Positions 18,901-30,096 of a DNA stretch of 64,000 nt are shown here, in pieces. Location of the stretch: assembly GCF_030408395.1 (NCBI RefSeq), contig NZ_CP046980.1:1-64000 (forward strand). Direction: 5' to 3'. The position numbers and the translations under genes are program-made. The DNA is from Corynebacterium aquatimens. GTDB taxonomy: Bacteria; Actinomycetota; Actinomycetes; Mycobacteriales; Mycobacteriaceae. The notes under the pieces were generated by a model that saw nothing but the letters and a program-made list of their open reading frames with translations, ran no database searches and had not been told where the DNA came from. The number at the start of each line of letters is the position of its first letter. Within the stretch, counting starts at the first letter, position 1.

Positions 18901-21900
18901 GTGGACGGTGCCGATTCCGTATAGCACCACCACTCGCCCGAACCCGGCGCTCGCTCCGGGTGAGACGAAGGTTGTGCAGCAGGGTGTGAACGGTGAGCGC
19001 ACGTACACCGCGAAGTTCACTGCTGCCGGTGACCAGGCGTCCGTCGTGGAGTCCGAGGTCAAGAAGGAGCCGGTCGAGGAGATCATCGAGTACGGCCCGC
19101 GCCTGGCGGACCAGCAGTTGGTGACCCAGACCACCCGCCCGATCCCGTTCGAGACGAAGATCGTCTACGACGACACTCTCGAGGCGGGTAAGCAGGTCGT
19201 CGATACGCAGGGCGTTGTCGGCGAGGAGAAGGTCACGAGCACGCAGAAGCTTGTCGACGGTAAGCCCTCCGGCAACCCGGTCGTCACGACCACCACGGTG
19301 ACCGAGAAGCAGGATGCTGTCATCCGCGTGGGTACGAAGACTACGCCCACGATTGGTGAGCAGCTAGTAGATATCCCGTTTACGACCAAGATCGTCTACG
19401 ATCCGACCCTCCAACCAGGTGATCGAGTTGTGGACGTCGCTGGCCAGAATGGTCAGGTAAAGGTCACTGTCACCAATGGCGTTCCAACCGTTAAAACGGT
19501 GAAAGAACCTGTCCAGGAAGTCGTTCGCGTCGGCACCAAGCCGGCGGACGGTGTGGAATGGACTGAGGAAACCCCGTACGCCGTTAAGGTTGAGGAGGAC
19601 CCGAACCTCGAGGCCGGAAAGTATGTGGTTGCTCAGGAAGGTGTTCCGGGCACGATTGTTCACCACACTAACGGCACTGAAACAACGACTCCGCCTCGGG
19701 ACCACATCATCAAGGTCGGTACGAAGAAACCCGAGACCGCGACGCCTGAAGGAATCTTCATCCCACCGTTGATCAAGCATGTTGCTTCGGAGGCCGGAAC
19801 GGTTACGTTCCAGCCGGATTACCCGAGCAACATGGTCCCGGGGAGCATCCGTTTCCTTGACGGCAACAAGAACGAGGTCAATGAACTTGTTGTTGTTGGC
19901 CAGGGTACGTGGAAGGTCGATTCGAACGGCGAGGTGACCTTCACGCCGGAACAAGGCTTCACGGGTAACCCAACTCCGGTCTCTTATGTGGCTAAAACCG
20001 CTAGCGGTCTCAAGGCCGCAGTGGACAACCCCGGTAAGTTTGCGGTGACGTACCAGTTGCCGGTGACTACGACGAACACGACGACGCAGCGTGAGACCGC
20101 GACGACGACGGCGACGGCGTTGGTGCCGACGACGGTGACTACTGCGGTACCTACTACGGTGACGACGACTGCTGATGGTGTTCCGACGACGGTTGTGACT
20201 ACGGTGCCGACGACGGTGACGTCGACGGTGTTTAGTGCGCCGCGTTTGGAGTATGTGTCTGAGAAGTCGGGTGTGGTGACGTTTACGCCGGATTATCCGA
20301 GCAACATGGTGCCTGGTTCGATTAAGTTCTTGGATGGGAACAAGACCGAGGTTGATGCGCTTGTTGTGGCGGGTCAGGGTACGTGGACGAAGGACGCCAA
20401 CGGCAGCATTACGTTTACGCCTGTTGATGGGTTTACGGGTAACCCGACTCCGGTGTCGTATGTTGCGACGTCTACTGGTGGTGTGAAGTCGTCGGTGAAC
20501 GAGCCGGGCAGGATTGCTTTGCGTTACCAGCTGCCGGTGACCACTACGAACACGACGACGCAGACGGCTACCACGACAGCTCAGGTTCCGACGACCGTTC
20601 CGACGACGACCGTTACGACGGAAAAGCTCACTGAAACCGCCACGGCAACGGAGACGACTCAGGTTCCAACGACGGTGGTAAACAACGTTCCGACGACGGT
20701 GGTCAGCAGTGTGCCGACGACGGTCGTTGAGACCACGACGATCAATGGTGAGCCGTCGACGGTCACGCGGACTACTGAGGTGCCGACGACGGTCACGAAC
20801 ACTGCGACTGTTCGGACTCTGCCGAACCTGGAGAAGGTGTCGAACGAGCCTGGTAAGCCGGTGACGTTTACGCCTGCGTACCCGGATTGGGTTGTGCGGG
20901 ATACCGTCAAGTTCCTAGACGGCAGCAATAACCCTGTCGATGTGCTTGTTGTTCCTGGTGAAGGTACGTGGCGGGTTAACGGCTATGGTGTGCTGACGTT
21001 TACGCCGGAGTCTGGCTTTACGGGTCAGCCGACGGCGGTTTCGTACACCGCCTCCGCCGACAATGGTTCTGCTACTCAGCCGGGCAAGGTTGCTCTGACG
21101 TACCAGGCACCAAACACGACGACGGCTACGACGACCACGACTGCGACGACGCAGGTTCCGACGACGGTGGTAAACAACGTTCCGACGACGGTGGTCAGCA
21201 GTGTGCCAACGACGGTCGTTGAGACCACGACGGTCAATGGTGAGCCGTCGACGGTCACGCGGACTACTGAGGTGCCGACGACGATCACGAACACTGCGAC
21301 TGTTCGGACTCTGCCGAACCTGGAGAAGGTGTCGAACGAGCCTGGTAAGCCGGTGACGTTTACGCCTGCGTACCCGGATTGGGTTGTGCGGGATACCGTC
21401 AAGTTCCTAGACGGCGGCAATAACCCTGTCGATGTGCTTGTTGTTCCTGGTGAAGGTACGTGGCGGGTTAACGGCTATGGTGTGCTGACGTTTACGCCGG
21501 AGTCTGGCTTTACGGGTCAGCCGACGGCGGTTTCGTACACCGCCTCCGCCGACAATGGTTCTGCTACTCAGCCGGGCAAGGTTGCTCTGACTTACCAGGC
21601 ACCGAACACGACGACGGCTACGACGACCACGACTGCGACGACTCAGGTGCCGACGACGGTGGTCAACAACGTTCCGACGACGGTGGTCAGCAGTGTGCCG
21701 ACGACGGTCGTTGAGACCACGACGGTCAATGGTGAGCCGACGACGGTGACGAGGACGGAAACGGTTCCGGCGACGGTGACGTCGACGGTGTTTAATGCGC
21801 CACGTTTGGAGTACGTGTCCGATAAGTCGGGTGCGGTGACGTTTACGCCGGATTATCCGAGCAACATGAAGCCGGGTTCGATTAAGTTCCTTGATGGGAA

Positions 21901-24900
21901 TAAGAACGAGGTTGACGCGCTTGTCGTTGCGGGTCAGGGTACCTGGACAAAGGATGACAACGGGTCTATTACGTTTACGCCTGTTGATGGGTTCACGGGT
22001 AACCCGACTCCGGTTTCTTACGTCGCCACGACCAATGACGGTGTGAAGTCTTCGGTGGATAACCCAGGCAAGATTGCACTGCGTTACCAGTTGCCGGTCA
22101 CCACGACGAACACGACGACGGCTACCACTACCGCGACGACACAGGTGCCGACGACGCAGGTTCAGACCGCGACGACGACGGAGACGGATGTTCGGACGGA
22201 GACGGTGACCACTGAGGTCCCGACCACGGTGAAGGAAACGGTGGTGACCACCACCACTGTTGACGGAACGCCGACGACGGTCACCGTGACCAATGCCGTG
22301 CCAACGACGGTTCCGACGACGGTGACGGAGAAGTACTTCATCCCGCCGGTCATCGAGCATGTCTCGAACAATCCGGGCGAGGTGAAGTTCACGCCGAAGT
22401 ACCTGGAGACCATCGTTCCTGGTTCGATCCAGTTCCTGGACGGCAACAAGCAGCCGGTCAAGCAGTTGCAGATTGATGGTCAGGGAACGTGGCGGGTCGC
22501 GCAGAACGGCGAGATCACCTTCACGCCGGAGGCAGGATTCAGTGCAGATCCGACGCCGGTTCTGTACATCGCTGAGCGGGTGGACGGTACGAAGGCTCGC
22601 ATCGAGGAGCCGGGCACGGTTGCTATTCGCTACCAGATGCCGGATACCACTACCGCCACGACGACCGCTACCGAGCAGGTGCCGACGACGGTGCGTGAGA
22701 CCTCCACGGTGACGACGACTGTTGCAGGTACGCCGACCACGATCACCACGACGAACACGGTCTTCATTGCGCCGAAGCTCGAGCACGTTGCCACGCAGGC
22801 GGGCAGGGTTGAGTTCACGCCGGAGTACCCGAACAACATGAAGCCGGGTTCGATTAAGTTCCTTGATGGGAACAAGAACGAGGTTGACGCTCTTGTTGTG
22901 GCTGGTCAGGGTACGTGGACGAAGGATGACAACGGCAGCATTACGTTCACGCCTGTTGACGGGTTCACGGGTAACCCGACTCCGGTTTCTTACGTCGCTA
23001 CCACCAACGACGGCGTGAAGTCTTCGGTGAATGAGCCGGGCAAGATCGCTGTTCGCTACCAGTTGCCGGTCACTACGACGAACACGACGACGGCAACGAA
23101 CACGACGACGCAGACGGCTACTGCTACGGCAACGGCTACCTCCACGAAGACGGAGACGACGCAGGTGCCGACGACTGTGGTGTCGCAGGTGCCTACCACG
23201 GTGCCGACGACTGTGGTTAGTAATGTGCCGACGACGGTTCCGACCACGGTGCCGACGACTGTGGTGTCGCAGGTGCCTACCACGGTGACGACGACTGCTG
23301 ATGGTGTTCCGACGACGGTTGTGACTACGGTGCCGACGACGGTGACGTCGACGGTGTTTAGTGCGCCGCGTTTGGAGTATGTGTCTGATAAGTCGGGTGC
23401 GGTGACGTTTACGCCGGATTATCCGAGCAACATGGTTCCTGGTTCGATTAAGTTCTTGGATGGGAACAAGAACGAGGTTGATGCGCTTGTTGTTGCGGGT
23501 CAGGGTACGTGGACGAAGGACGCCAACGGCAGCATTACGTTTACGCCTGTTGATGGGTTTACGGGTAACCCGACTCCGGTGTCGTATGTTGCGACGTCTA
23601 CTGGTGGTGTGAAGTCGTCGGTGGAGAACCCGGGCAGGATTGCTCTGCGTTACCAGCTGCCGGTGACGACGACGAACACGGCGACGACGACGCAGCGTGA
23701 GACGGCGACGACGACGGTTCCGACTGTGGTGCCGACGACGGTGACGACGACTGCTGATGGTGTTCCGACCACGATTACGACGACGGTTCCGACTGTGGTG
23801 CCGACGACGGCGACGACGACGGAGACGGCGACGTCGACTACTACGGCGGTTAATAACATCTTCACGTTGCCGAACATTGAGCACACTGTTCGTGAGGATG
23901 GTCCGGTGACGTTTACGCCGAAGTACCCGTCGAATGTGGATCCGAAGTCGGTTCGCTTTATTGATGGTGCTGGCAAGGAGGTCAATGTTCTTGAAGTCGT
24001 TGGCCAGGGCAAGTGGACTGTTACCGATAACGGTGAGGTGACGTTTACTCCGGTTGATGGTTTCACTGGTTTGCCGGCGGCGGTGTCGTACATTGCGTCG
24101 ACGCGTGATGGTGTGAAGGCCGTTGAGCCTGCGCAGATCCAGATCAGCCGTCACCTGCCGGTGACTACGACGAACACGACGACGGAGCGTGAGACGGCGA
24201 CGACGACGGTTCCGACTGTGGTTCCGACGACGGTGACTACTGCGGTTCCTACTACGGTGACGACGACTGCGGATGGTGTTCCGACCACGATCACCACGAC
24301 GGTGCCGACTGTGGTTCCGACGACGGTGCGCGAGACTTCGACGGTGTTCATGCTGCCGGACTTGCAGCGGGTGGCTACGAAGGCGGGTCAGGTCTCCTTC
24401 CTGCCGGATTACCCGGCGCAGGTGAAGCGCGATACCGTCCGGTTCCTTGACGGCAACGGTGGCGAGGTCAACGTGCTGGTTGTTCCGGGCCAGGGTCGTT
24501 GGAATGTGGATGGTAACGGTGAGATCACCTTCATTCCGGAGGATGGTTTCACGGGTGATCCGACGCCGGTTGCGTACACCGCGTCGACGGTTGATGGGGT
24601 GAAGGCGTCCGCACCGGCGAAGGTGTCTGTGAAGTACCAGCTGCCGGTGACTACGACGAACACGACGACGACGACGCAGCTTGAGACGGCGACGACGACG
24701 GTTCCGACCGTGGTTCCGACGACGGTGACTACTGCGGTTCCTACTACGGTGACGACGACTGCGGATGGTGTTCCGACCACGATTACGACGACGGTTCCGA
24801 CTGTGGTTCCGACGACGGTGACGGAGAAGTACTTCATCCCGCCGGTCATCGAGCATGTCTCGAACAATCCGGGCGAGGTGAAGTTCACGCCGAAGTACCT

Positions 24901-27900
24901 GGAGACCATCGTTCCTGGTTCGATCCAGTTCCTGGACGGCAACAAGCAGCCGGTCAAGCAGTTGCAGATTGATGGTCAGGGAACGTGGCGGGTCGCGCAG
25001 AACGGCGAGATCACCTTCACGCCGGAGGCAGGATTCAGTGCAGATCCGACGCCGGTTCTGTACATCGCTGAGCGGGTGGACGGTACGAAGGCTCGCATCG
25101 AGGAGCCGGGCACGGTTGCTATTCGCTACCAGATGCCGGATACCACTACCGCCACGACGACCGCTACCGAGCAGGTGCCGACGACGGTGCGTGAGACCTC
25201 CACGGTGACGACGACTGTTGCAGGTACGCCGACCACGATCACCACGACGAACACGGTCTTCATTGCGCCGAAGCTCGAGCACGTTGCCACGCAGGCGGGC
25301 AGGGTTGAGTTCACGCCGGAGTACCCGAACAACATGAAGCCGGGTTCGATTAAGTTCCTTGATGGGAACAAGAACGAGGTTGACGCTCTTGTTGTGGCTG
25401 GTCAGGGTACGTGGACGAAGGATGACAACGGCAGCATTACGTTCACGCCTGTTGACGGGTTCACGGGTAACCCGACTCCGGTTTCTTACGTCGCTACCAC
25501 CAACGACGGCGTGAAGTCTTCGGTGAATGAGCCGGGCAAGATCGCTGTTCGCTACCAGTTGCCGGTGACGACGACGCACACGGCGACGACGACGGAGCGT
25601 GAGACGGCGACGACGACGGTTCCGACTGTGGTTCCGACGACGGTGACCACGACTGCGGATGGTGTTCCGACCACGATTACGACGACGGTTCCGACCGTGG
25701 TTCCGACGACGCTAACGGAGACGGCGACGTCGACTACTACGGCGGTTAATAACATCTTCACGTTGCCGAACATTGAGCACACTGTTCGTGAGAACGGCCC
25801 GGTGACGTTTACGCCGAAGTACCCGTCGAATGTGGATCCGAAGACGGTTCGATTCATCGATGGCACTGGCAAGGAAGTCAACGTCCTTGATGTTGTTGGC
25901 CAGGGTCGGTGGACTGTTCTGGACAACGGTGAGGTGACGTTCACTCCGGTGGATGGTTTCACTGGTTTGCCGGCGGCGGTGTCGTACACGGCGTCGACGC
26001 GCGATGGTGTGAAGGCTGTTGAGCCAGCGCAGATTCAGATCAGCCGTCACCTGCCGGTGACCACGACCAATACGACGACTGCTACGGCTACAGAGACGGC
26101 AACGGCGACGGCGACGACGACTGCGTTTGTCCCGACGACGGTTGTAAACAACGTGCCAACGACGGTGACCACTGCGGTACCGACGACGGTGACGACGAGT
26201 GCGGATGGTGTTCCGACCACGATTACGACGACGGTGCCGACTGTGGTTCCGACGACGGTGCGCGAGACTTCGACGGTGTTCATGCTGCCGGATCTGCAGC
26301 GGGTGGCTACGAAGACTGGTCAGGTCTCGTTCCTGCCGGATTACCCGGCGCAGGTGAAGCGGGATACCGTCCGGTTCCTTGACGGCAACGGTGGCGAGGT
26401 CAACGTGCTGGTTGTTCCGGGCCAGGGTCGTTGGAATGTGGATGGTAACGGTGAGATCACCTTCATTCCGGAGAATGGTTTCACGGGTGATCCGACGCCG
26501 GTGGCCTACACCGCGTCGACGGTGGGTGGCGCGAAGGCGTCCGCACCGGCGAAGATCTCGGTGCGCTACCAGCTGCCGGTTACTTCCACTGTGACGACGC
26601 AGGTGCCGACGACAGTGGTGAACACGACCACGGTTGCTGGTACGCCGACGACGATCACGAAGACCACTGAAGTGCCGACGGTTGTTCCGACCACGATCAC
26701 GGCAACCGAGACGCGGAACAACACCACCACGGCGACCGCGACGGCGACGGTGACGAACACGCAGACGTTCCTGCACCTGCCGGATGCGCGGACGGTGTCG
26801 GACAAGCCGGGTGTAGTGAAGGTCACGCCGAACTACTCGGACACGGTTGATCGTGCGTCGATTCGCCTGATCGACCCGGCGGGTAATGAGGCCACGACGG
26901 TTCAGGTCCCGGGTCAGGGTACGTGGACGGTCAACGGTGGTACGGGTGAGTTCACCTTCACGCCGGAGAACGGTTTCACGGGTAACCCGGATCCGATTGC
27001 CTACACCGCGCAGACCCGCGATGGTGTCAAGGCTCAAAACAACGGTACGGTGACTGTCAGCTACCAGCTGCCGGTGACGCAGACGCAGGTTGTGACCACG
27101 CAGGTGCCGACGACGATCACGACGGTGCAGCCGACCACTGTTGTCAGCAGCGTGCCGACGACCGTTGTGACGACGGTGCCGACCACGACGACTGAGCTGG
27201 TGCCGACGACCGTGACCACGGGTATCCCGACGACGGTGCCCACCACCGTGTCCACGACGGTGACGCTGTTCACGCTGTCCGACATTGAGAAGGTTGCTAC
27301 TACCGGCGGCAAGGTGGAGTTTGCACCGAACTACCCGGCGCAGGTGAAGAAGGACGCTGTCCGCTTCATTGATGGTGCCGGCCGTGAGGTGCAGGTGCTC
27401 AAGGTCAATGGTGAGGGTACGTGGACTGTTGATTCTGATGGTCGCATCGCGTTTACGCCTGAGGATGGTTTCTCCGGCAACCCGACGCCGGTGCAGTACA
27501 CCGCTGAAACGCTGGGTGGTACCAAGGCTGTGTCCCCGGCGAAGGTCAGCGTCAGGTACCAGCTGCCGGTCACGCAGACGCAGACGACCGTCGCGACGAC
27601 TACTGAGAAGACCACGGAGCGCACGACCGAAACGACAACTGAGCGCACGACCGAAACCACGGTGCGTGAGGTGCCCACCACGGTGCCGACGACGATCGTG
27701 ACCACCGAGCCGGTCACCGTGACCACGGGTATCCCGACGACCGTGTCCACCACTGTTCCGACGACGCTGACGACGACGGTGCCTACCACCTTCACCACGT
27801 CTGTGTCGACGACGGTGACGCTGTTCACGCTCTCCGACATTGAGAAGGTCGCTACCTCCGGTGGCAAGGTTGAGTTTGTACCGAACTACCCGGCGCAGGT

Positions 27901-29083
27901 GAAGAAGGACACTGTCCGCTTCATCGACGGCTCGGGCCGCGAGGTGCAGGTTCTCAAGGTCGTTGGTGAGGGTACGTGGACTGTTGATTCCGACGGCCGA
28001 GTCACCTTCACCCCGGATGAGGGCTTTAACGGTGACCCAACGCCGGTGTCCTATGTTGCTGAGACTCTCGGCGGCATCAAGGCGATGTCCCCGGCGAAGG
28101 TGAATCTTAAGTACCAGCTTCCGGTCACGCAGACCGCTACTGCAACTGCAACGGAGACCACCAGCGTCAGCGTGCCGACGACGGTGACCACCACGGTGCG
28201 CATGCCTATCGGCGGATTTGATGGCAAGACCGTGGCTGTGGAGCAGGTCCAGGGCGAAGCACTGGCCGTCACCTTCGACGAGCCGGACAAGCAGAAGGGT
28301 TCGGTGAAACTGCCGAACGGTGCACGTACCAAGGCCGTGGCGGGCAAGGGTCAGTGGCGGGTCAACCCGGACACCGACGTGGTTACCTTCGAGCCGGAAC
28401 CGGACTTCGTGGGTGAGGTAGAGCAGGACTTCATCTACACCGACAACGATGGTGTGGAGCAGAAGCTGCGGGTCCGCGCAACGTACACGCCGCGTACCAG
28501 CACGCCGCCGACGGCTACTGCTACCGCTACCGCGACGGTGACGGAAACGGTCACGCCGAGCGTGCCCGCGCCTAACGACGGCTCGTCCGCGCAGGCGAAG
28601 CTGATTGCGGAGCGTTGCTTCGGTAACGCCCTGCAGTCGCCGATCGCCTGGCTGCTGCCGCTGGCGCTGGTCGGTGTGGTTGTTGGTAAGGCTGTTGAGC
28701 CGATCGCGGGCCAGTTCGGTGCGCAGATCGACGCAATTAACCGCCAGATCCAGCAGAACCTGCCGAACCCGGGCCGTGGTGGCCATGGTGGTAATGATCC
28801 GTTCCGCCAGATCAATGAGCAGGTTGCTGCGATCAACGCCCAGTTCCGCGGAATGGTCGGTCCTGCTGCTGAGCAGATCGGCCAGGCGATCGGTGCAGCC
28901 GTTGCACTGGGTGCGCTGATTGGTCTGCTCTACGACTGGTGCTCCAACGACGTGGGCAAGGCCAAGACCTCCGTTGATTTCGAAAAGAGGGGCGGCAAGA
29001 ACCTCTTCAGGGAGAAGTCCGGCGAGTCTGGTTCGGCTGACGGTGCCCAGGACGGCTCGTCCTCGGGTTCCTCAACCAAGTAA
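15965..29083 (+). CDS. Giant secreted fibrillar protein: G5 and CshA-like repeats
   Basis: This encodes a 4372-residue surface protein, by far the largest in the window. I chose GTG 15965 (RBS AACAGGAG) because a signal peptide follows. Residues 46-910 match the first giant protein. Five G5 modules follow (about 917-1260). Then come about 17 CshA-type fibril repeats (about 1264-4056), each with [10 protein letters not shown], an F-L/I-D-G strand and [14 protein letters not shown], separated by Thr-rich linkers of TTTNTTT and VPTTVVS type. One divergent repeat (about 4079-4176) precedes a C-terminal region with two hydrophobic segments like those of the first protein. There is no LPXTG motif. 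CshA repeats build streptococcal adhesive fibrils; a fibrillar adhesin is inferred, and the Thr-rich linkers are plausible O-glycosylation sites. Some repeats are identical at DNA level, so assembly collapse or expansion is possible. Confidence 0.87.
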   Translation: MTESSQRLKKSSRAGIATVSTIALALGGLSIVGPGPLASQATAAAFTGGIRDKSGAVEEDAQKPSALPAGSCVVESEEPSGSQAGFSWNTLEPGGGSPDKKAWGLSVSFDNSKDRTFADWYFYNTGSLKNVLDTGEVPSMEAGQTFDGKRVTHKADEIIKITASGRSTINLNLYAQLTDEKVKQFASASDKNPVRYAWQSNYKQDNDKGPAKATQGGSASFGATVNPWPSENIECNPIKVSWETAEVSEKHVIVPGEETKVGTIKVPALKNGGTDDSMSRMVVEAYDGNGKFIGTTDPEASGGTQNLRIDETTGEIFFTWPEYRGTDLATDKNVNFSVLAKPRTVDQLRAATEHNTEGKGNVYDSSNSLTRYNKANVIGSTSFSLDDTEFHDPQYKKSELTITSGIDTNGSLTDQPQQVIFKQVPDLIRDLVKDKGAGGFNAKVKLDKRYVFAGWTADMDPVTYDVTVTSPANPEPGTFAQPRVVVEYSNGSTDELGLLVIVEPNHTQITDLVRPGVAKGEVNKAITSQIAITPILDGYAPVAPATFEVDQSTVPAGWTVTVDNTGKVTATADSTVAPGTIITPKVTAKYKDGTDDVVEVQFQAIVNIKIPDYDTVTNKPGTKVTLTPKVPAVGLTGNSSDAAPTRYTFDGGETEYTHTDDSGTWTVKIDQNTGEITTTIPTTAPEGYKLNIPVLAHYSAATGQAPQRIKGTVVVLKGDISPVYSVESTGPNKAVDHQVQDAPKGSTFSFGKKPDGSPLTVMTTEDGWEYTIDPMTGVVSSTPPAGSKPGDKKTINVDVVTPNGSTSKVPVTTVVKLTNSWEAEPSYPAETVYPGQTATLPVTLQKPANVNVAKYELGAIPPGWTVNIDNDGKITATAPADAVPGSQVEIPVTVTYEDGSTDIATAVVNVVDVPTRPVPFGVEYVYDDTIPAGEYRTVTKGVAGEEKQKRDGTWEQTTAPTNEVVHVGTKQAEASEDVTWTVPIPYSTTTRPNPALAPGETKVVQQGVNGERTYTAKFTAAGDQASVVESEVKKEPVEEIIEYGPRLADQQLVTQTTRPIPFETKIVYDDTLEAGKQVVDTQGVVGEEKVTSTQKLVDGKPSGNPVVTTTTVTEKQDAVIRVGTKTTPTIGEQLVDIPFTTKIVYDPTLQPGDRVVDVAGQNGQVKVTVTNGVPTVKTVKEPVQEVVRVGTKPADGVEWTEETPYAVKVEEDPNLEAGKYVVAQEGVPGTIVHHTNGTETTTPPRDHIIKVGTKKPETATPEGIFIPPLIKHVASEAGTVTFQPDYPSNMVPGSIRFLDGNKNEVNELVVVGQGTWKVDSNGEVTFTPEQGFTGNPTPVSYVAKTASGLKAAVDNPGKFAVTYQLPVTTTNTTTQRETATTTATALVPTTVTTAVPTTVTTTADGVPTTVVTTVPTTVTSTVFSAPRLEYVSEKSGVVTFTPDYPSNMVPGSIKFLDGNKTEVDALVVAGQGTWTKDANGSITFTPVDGFTGNPTPVSYVATSTGGVKSSVNEPGRIALRYQLPVTTTNTTTQTATTTAQVPTTVPTTTVTTEKLTETATATETTQVPTTVVNNVPTTVVSSVPTTVVETTTINGEPSTVTRTTEVPTTVTNTATVRTLPNLEKVSNEPGKPVTFTPAYPDWVVRDTVKFLDGSNNPVDVLVVPGEGTWRVNGYGVLTFTPESGFTGQPTAVSYTASADNGSATQPGKVALTYQAPNTTTATTTTTATTQVPTTVVNNVPTTVVSSVPTTVVETTTVNGEPSTVTRTTEVPTTITNTATVRTLPNLEKVSNEPGKPVTFTPAYPDWVVRDTVKFLDGGNNPVDVLVVPGEGTWRVNGYGVLTFTPESGFTGQPTAVSYTASADNGSATQPGKVALTYQAPNTTTATTTTTATTQVPTTVVNNVPTTVVSSVPTTVVETTTVNGEPTTVTRTETVPATVTSTVFNAPRLEYVSDKSGAVTFTPDYPSNMKPGSIKFLDGNKNEVDALVVAGQGTWTKDDNGSITFTPVDGFTGNPTPVSYVATTNDGVKSSVDNPGKIALRYQLPVTTTNTTTATTTATTQVPTTQVQTATTTETDVRTETVTTEVPTTVKETVVTTTTVDGTPTTVTVTNAVPTTVPTTVTEKYFIPPVIEHVSNNPGEVKFTPKYLETIVPGSIQFLDGNKQPVKQLQIDGQGTWRVAQNGEITFTPEAGFSADPTPVLYIAERVDGTKARIEEPGTVAIRYQMPDTTTATTTATEQVPTTVRETSTVTTTVAGTPTTITTTNTVFIAPKLEHVATQAGRVEFTPEYPNNMKPGSIKFLDGNKNEVDALVVAGQGTWTKDDNGSITFTPVDGFTGNPTPVSYVATTNDGVKSSVNEPGKIAVRYQLPVTTTNTTTATNTTTQTATATATATSTKTETTQVPTTVVSQVPTTVPTTVVSNVPTTVPTTVPTTVVSQVPTTVTTTADGVPTTVVTTVPTTVTSTVFSAPRLEYVSDKSGAVTFTPDYPSNMVPGSIKFLDGNKNEVDALVVAGQGTWTKDANGSITFTPVDGFTGNPTPVSYVATSTGGVKSSVENPGRIALRYQLPVTTTNTATTTQRETATTTVPTVVPTTVTTTADGVPTTITTTVPTVVPTTATTTETATSTTTAVNNIFTLPNIEHTVREDGPVTFTPKYPSNVDPKSVRFIDGAGKEVNVLEVVGQGKWTVTDNGEVTFTPVDGFTGLPAAVSYIASTRDGVKAVEPAQIQISRHLPVTTTNTTTERETATTTVPTVVPTTVTTAVPTTVTTTADGVPTTITTTVPTVVPTTVRETSTVFMLPDLQRVATKAGQVSFLPDYPAQVKRDTVRFLDGNGGEVNVLVVPGQGRWNVDGNGEITFIPEDGFTGDPTPVAYTASTVDGVKASAPAKVSVKYQLPVTTTNTTTTTQLETATTTVPTVVPTTVTTAVPTTVTTTADGVPTTITTTVPTVVPTTVTEKYFIPPVIEHVSNNPGEVKFTPKYLETIVPGSIQFLDGNKQPVKQLQIDGQGTWRVAQNGEITFTPEAGFSADPTPVLYIAERVDGTKARIEEPGTVAIRYQMPDTTTATTTATEQVPTTVRETSTVTTTVAGTPTTITTTNTVFIAPKLEHVATQAGRVEFTPEYPNNMKPGSIKFLDGNKNEVDALVVAGQGTWTKDDNGSITFTPVDGFTGNPTPVSYVATTNDGVKSSVNEPGKIAVRYQLPVTTTHTATTTERETATTTVPTVVPTTVTTTADGVPTTITTTVPTVVPTTLTETATSTTTAVNNIFTLPNIEHTVRENGPVTFTPKYPSNVDPKTVRFIDGTGKEVNVLDVVGQGRWTVLDNGEVTFTPVDGFTGLPAAVSYTASTRDGVKAVEPAQIQISRHLPVTTTNTTTATATETATATATTTAFVPTTVVNNVPTTVTTAVPTTVTTSADGVPTTITTTVPTVVPTTVRETSTVFMLPDLQRVATKTGQVSFLPDYPAQVKRDTVRFLDGNGGEVNVLVVPGQGRWNVDGNGEITFIPENGFTGDPTPVAYTASTVGGAKASAPAKISVRYQLPVTSTVTTQVPTTVVNTTTVAGTPTTITKTTEVPTVVPTTITATETRNNTTTATATATVTNTQTFLHLPDARTVSDKPGVVKVTPNYSDTVDRASIRLIDPAGNEATTVQVPGQGTWTVNGGTGEFTFTPENGFTGNPDPIAYTAQTRDGVKAQNNGTVTVSYQLPVTQTQVVTTQVPTTITTVQPTTVVSSVPTTVVTTVPTTTTELVPTTVTTGIPTTVPTTVSTTVTLFTLSDIEKVATTGGKVEFAPNYPAQVKKDAVRFIDGAGREVQVLKVNGEGTWTVDSDGRIAFTPEDGFSGNPTPVQYTAETLGGTKAVSPAKVSVRYQLPVTQTQTTVATTTEKTTERTTETTTERTTETTVREVPTTVPTTIVTTEPVTVTTGIPTTVSTTVPTTLTTTVPTTFTTSVSTTVTLFTLSDIEKVATSGGKVEFVPNYPAQVKKDTVRFIDGSGREVQVLKVVGEGTWTVDSDGRVTFTPDEGFNGDPTPVSYVAETLGGIKAMSPAKVNLKYQLPVTQTATATATETTSVSVPTTVTTTVRMPIGGFDGKTVAVEQVQGEALAVTFDEPDKQKGSVKLPNGARTKAVAGKGQWRVNPDTDVVTFEPEPDFVGEVEQDFIYTDNDGVEQKLRVRATYTPRTSTPPTATATATATVTETVTPSVPAPNDGSSAQAKLIAERCFGNALQSPIAWLLPLALVGVVVGKAVEPIAGQFGAQIDAINRQIQQNLPNPGRGGHGGNDPFRQINEQVAAINAQFRGMVGPAAEQIGQAIGAAVALGALIGLLYDWCSNDVGKAKTSVDFEKRGGKNLFREKSGESGSADGAQDGSSSGSSTK

Positions 29084-29100
29084 CCCCTCCTGAGCACAAC

Positions 29101-29134
29101 AAAAGGGCGATCACCGAAAGGTGGTCGCCCTTTT
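29101..29134. terminator. Bidirectional Rho-independent terminator
   Basis: GGGCGATCACC (29105-29115), a GAAA loop and GGTGGTCGCCC (29120-29130) are flanked by AAAA and TTTT. It can end the giant gene on the plus strand and tenA on the minus strand, which converge here. Confidence 0.88.
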
Positions 29135-29159
29135 CTCGTCGATAAGCGAATGCTCGCGC

Positions 29160-29852
29160 CTAAAGCTGGAGCGGCTCCGCGTAGGCGGCGTCGAAGAACT
29201 CCAGCTCCAAAGCGACGGCGCGGCCGAAGTACTCGGTTATGATCGCACGGTTGTCCTCGCTGGCCTGGCCCAGACGGTCGACCTCACTGCGGAGGAACGC
29301 GACTAGATCGTGGAACGCGGGGTAGTCGTGGAGCTCAATCCACTCGTTGTGGACGAAGTTCTGCGGGCGGTCGGCCGGGGCTTTGATGGCCCAGTCGAGG
29401 TACAGCCATTCCGCCACGACAAGAACGCCTAGCGCCGCGGCATACGAGCGGGTCCCGGCGGCCTCCCGCATGAGACCCGTGAACCCAGCGGTGGGTGCGG
29501 AGTCGGGAGTGTTAGCGCGCATTTCCTCGGTGACGCCAAGGGCTTCGAAGGAGCGAAGGAAGTACGTGTTCTCATCACCAGCGACCTCACCGATGAACTG
29601 GGACAGGCGCAGGCGCGGCGCAAGCTCATCCGCGGTGGACATCGCCGCACCCAGCAGCTGCAAGAAGCTATCCAAGAAGCGGTAGTCCTGGACCAAGTAG
29701 GAAGCCATGACGCCGTCATCGATCGTGCCGTCAAAAAGCTCACGTACGAAGCGGTGACCCACCGCGGCGTCCCACGTCTCACGGTGTGTTTCGCGCAGCT
29801 CGTCGGTGAAGCGGGCGGTTGTGTTGACGGATGTGTTGGTCTGGTTTTCCAT
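29160..29852 (-). CDS. tenA: TenA family thiamin-salvage protein
   Basis: This is a 230-residue TenA/THI-4 protein, a helical family that releases the pyrimidine HMP from degraded thiamin. The motifs DYRFLDSFLQLLGAAM, GEVAGDENTYF and AEWLYLDWA fit the family. The protein contains no cysteine at all, so it cannot be the classical Cys-dependent TenA_C type and resembles the TenA_E type, where Glu replaces Cys. I start at 29852 (RBS AAAGGA in the 3' end of a TPP riboswitch), although the frame is open far upstream. It stands alone, without other thi genes. Confidence 0.9.
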   Translation of the reverse strand: MENQTNTSVNTTARFTDELRETHRETWDAAVGHRFVRELFDGTIDDGVMASYLVQDYRFLDSFLQLLGAAMSTADELAPRLRLSQFIGEVAGDENTYFLRSFEALGVTEEMRANTPDSAPTAGFTGLMREAAGTRSYAAALGVLVVAEWLYLDWAIKAPADRPQNFVHNEWIELHDYPAFHDLVAFLRSEVDRLGQASEDNRAIITEYFGRAVALELEFFDAAYAEPLQL

Positions 29853-29860
29853 AGCGACAT

Positions 29861-29940
29861 TCCTTTCGCGAATGCTAATTCGGGCAAGTTCAACGGGTCT
29901 GATCTCAGCGGGCCTCAGCGGGCGGCACCCCGTGTCACGC
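29861..29940 (-). promoter_or_regulatory. TPP riboswitch (THI element)
   Basis: Read on the minus strand, the conserved core is present: GACACGGGGTGCC, then GCTGAGATCAGACCCGTTGA, then TTAGCATTCGCGAAAGGA. These match the thi-box consensus, with CTGAGA followed by ACCCGTTGAA and a GCGAAAGGA 3' strand. The 3' strand contains the tenA ribosome binding site, so TPP binding would block translation directly. Confidence 0.93.
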
Positions 29941-29984
29941 GCCCACGGTACCGGAACTTTCTGGTGTTCGTATCTGCCTTTTAG

Positions 29985-30071
29985 GAAAATGATGCAGTAG
30001 AACTGGTGAAAATGGTGTAGTAGAAGCTCTGAAAATGATGTACTAGGAAGCGTGAAAATGGTGCAGTAGGA
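29985..30071 (+). repeat. Four 18-bp direct repeats at exact 23-bp period
   Basis: Copies at 29985, 30008, 30031 and 30054 follow GAAAATGRTGYAGTAGRA with one or no deviations, separated by unrelated 5-base spacers (CTGGT, GCTCT, AGCGT). The array ends 26 bases before the start of the AAA/DUF4143 gene, so it probably covers its promoter. The spacers are too short for CRISPR; the layout resembles operator iterons. Confidence 0.9.
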
Positions 30072-30096
30072 CCATTCGCGCAGTACAATCGCGGTC

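Noticed and set aside
21407..25579. A 1390-codon open frame on the minus strand, plus others at 25712-28786, 9304-11382 and 11434-13452
   Set aside because: They lie antisense to the giant surface genes, encode Arg/His-rich repeats that mirror the ACG and GTG codons of the sense strand, and have no start signals or domains. They arise from biased codon use in Thr-rich linkers.
20050..28200. Regularly spaced short repeats that could suggest a CRISPR array
   Set aside because: They are in frame within one coding sequence, the repeat units are protein modules of about 150 codons, and there are no cas genes.
13198..29083. Sortase anchoring of the giant proteins
   Set aside because: No LPXTG-like motif was found before the C-terminal hydrophobic segments in either protein, and no sortase gene is in the window.
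29985..30071. The four 18-bp repeats as a mini CRISPR
   Set aside because: Spacers are only 5 bases, repeats are imperfect and no cas genes are present; an operator-type array is more likely.
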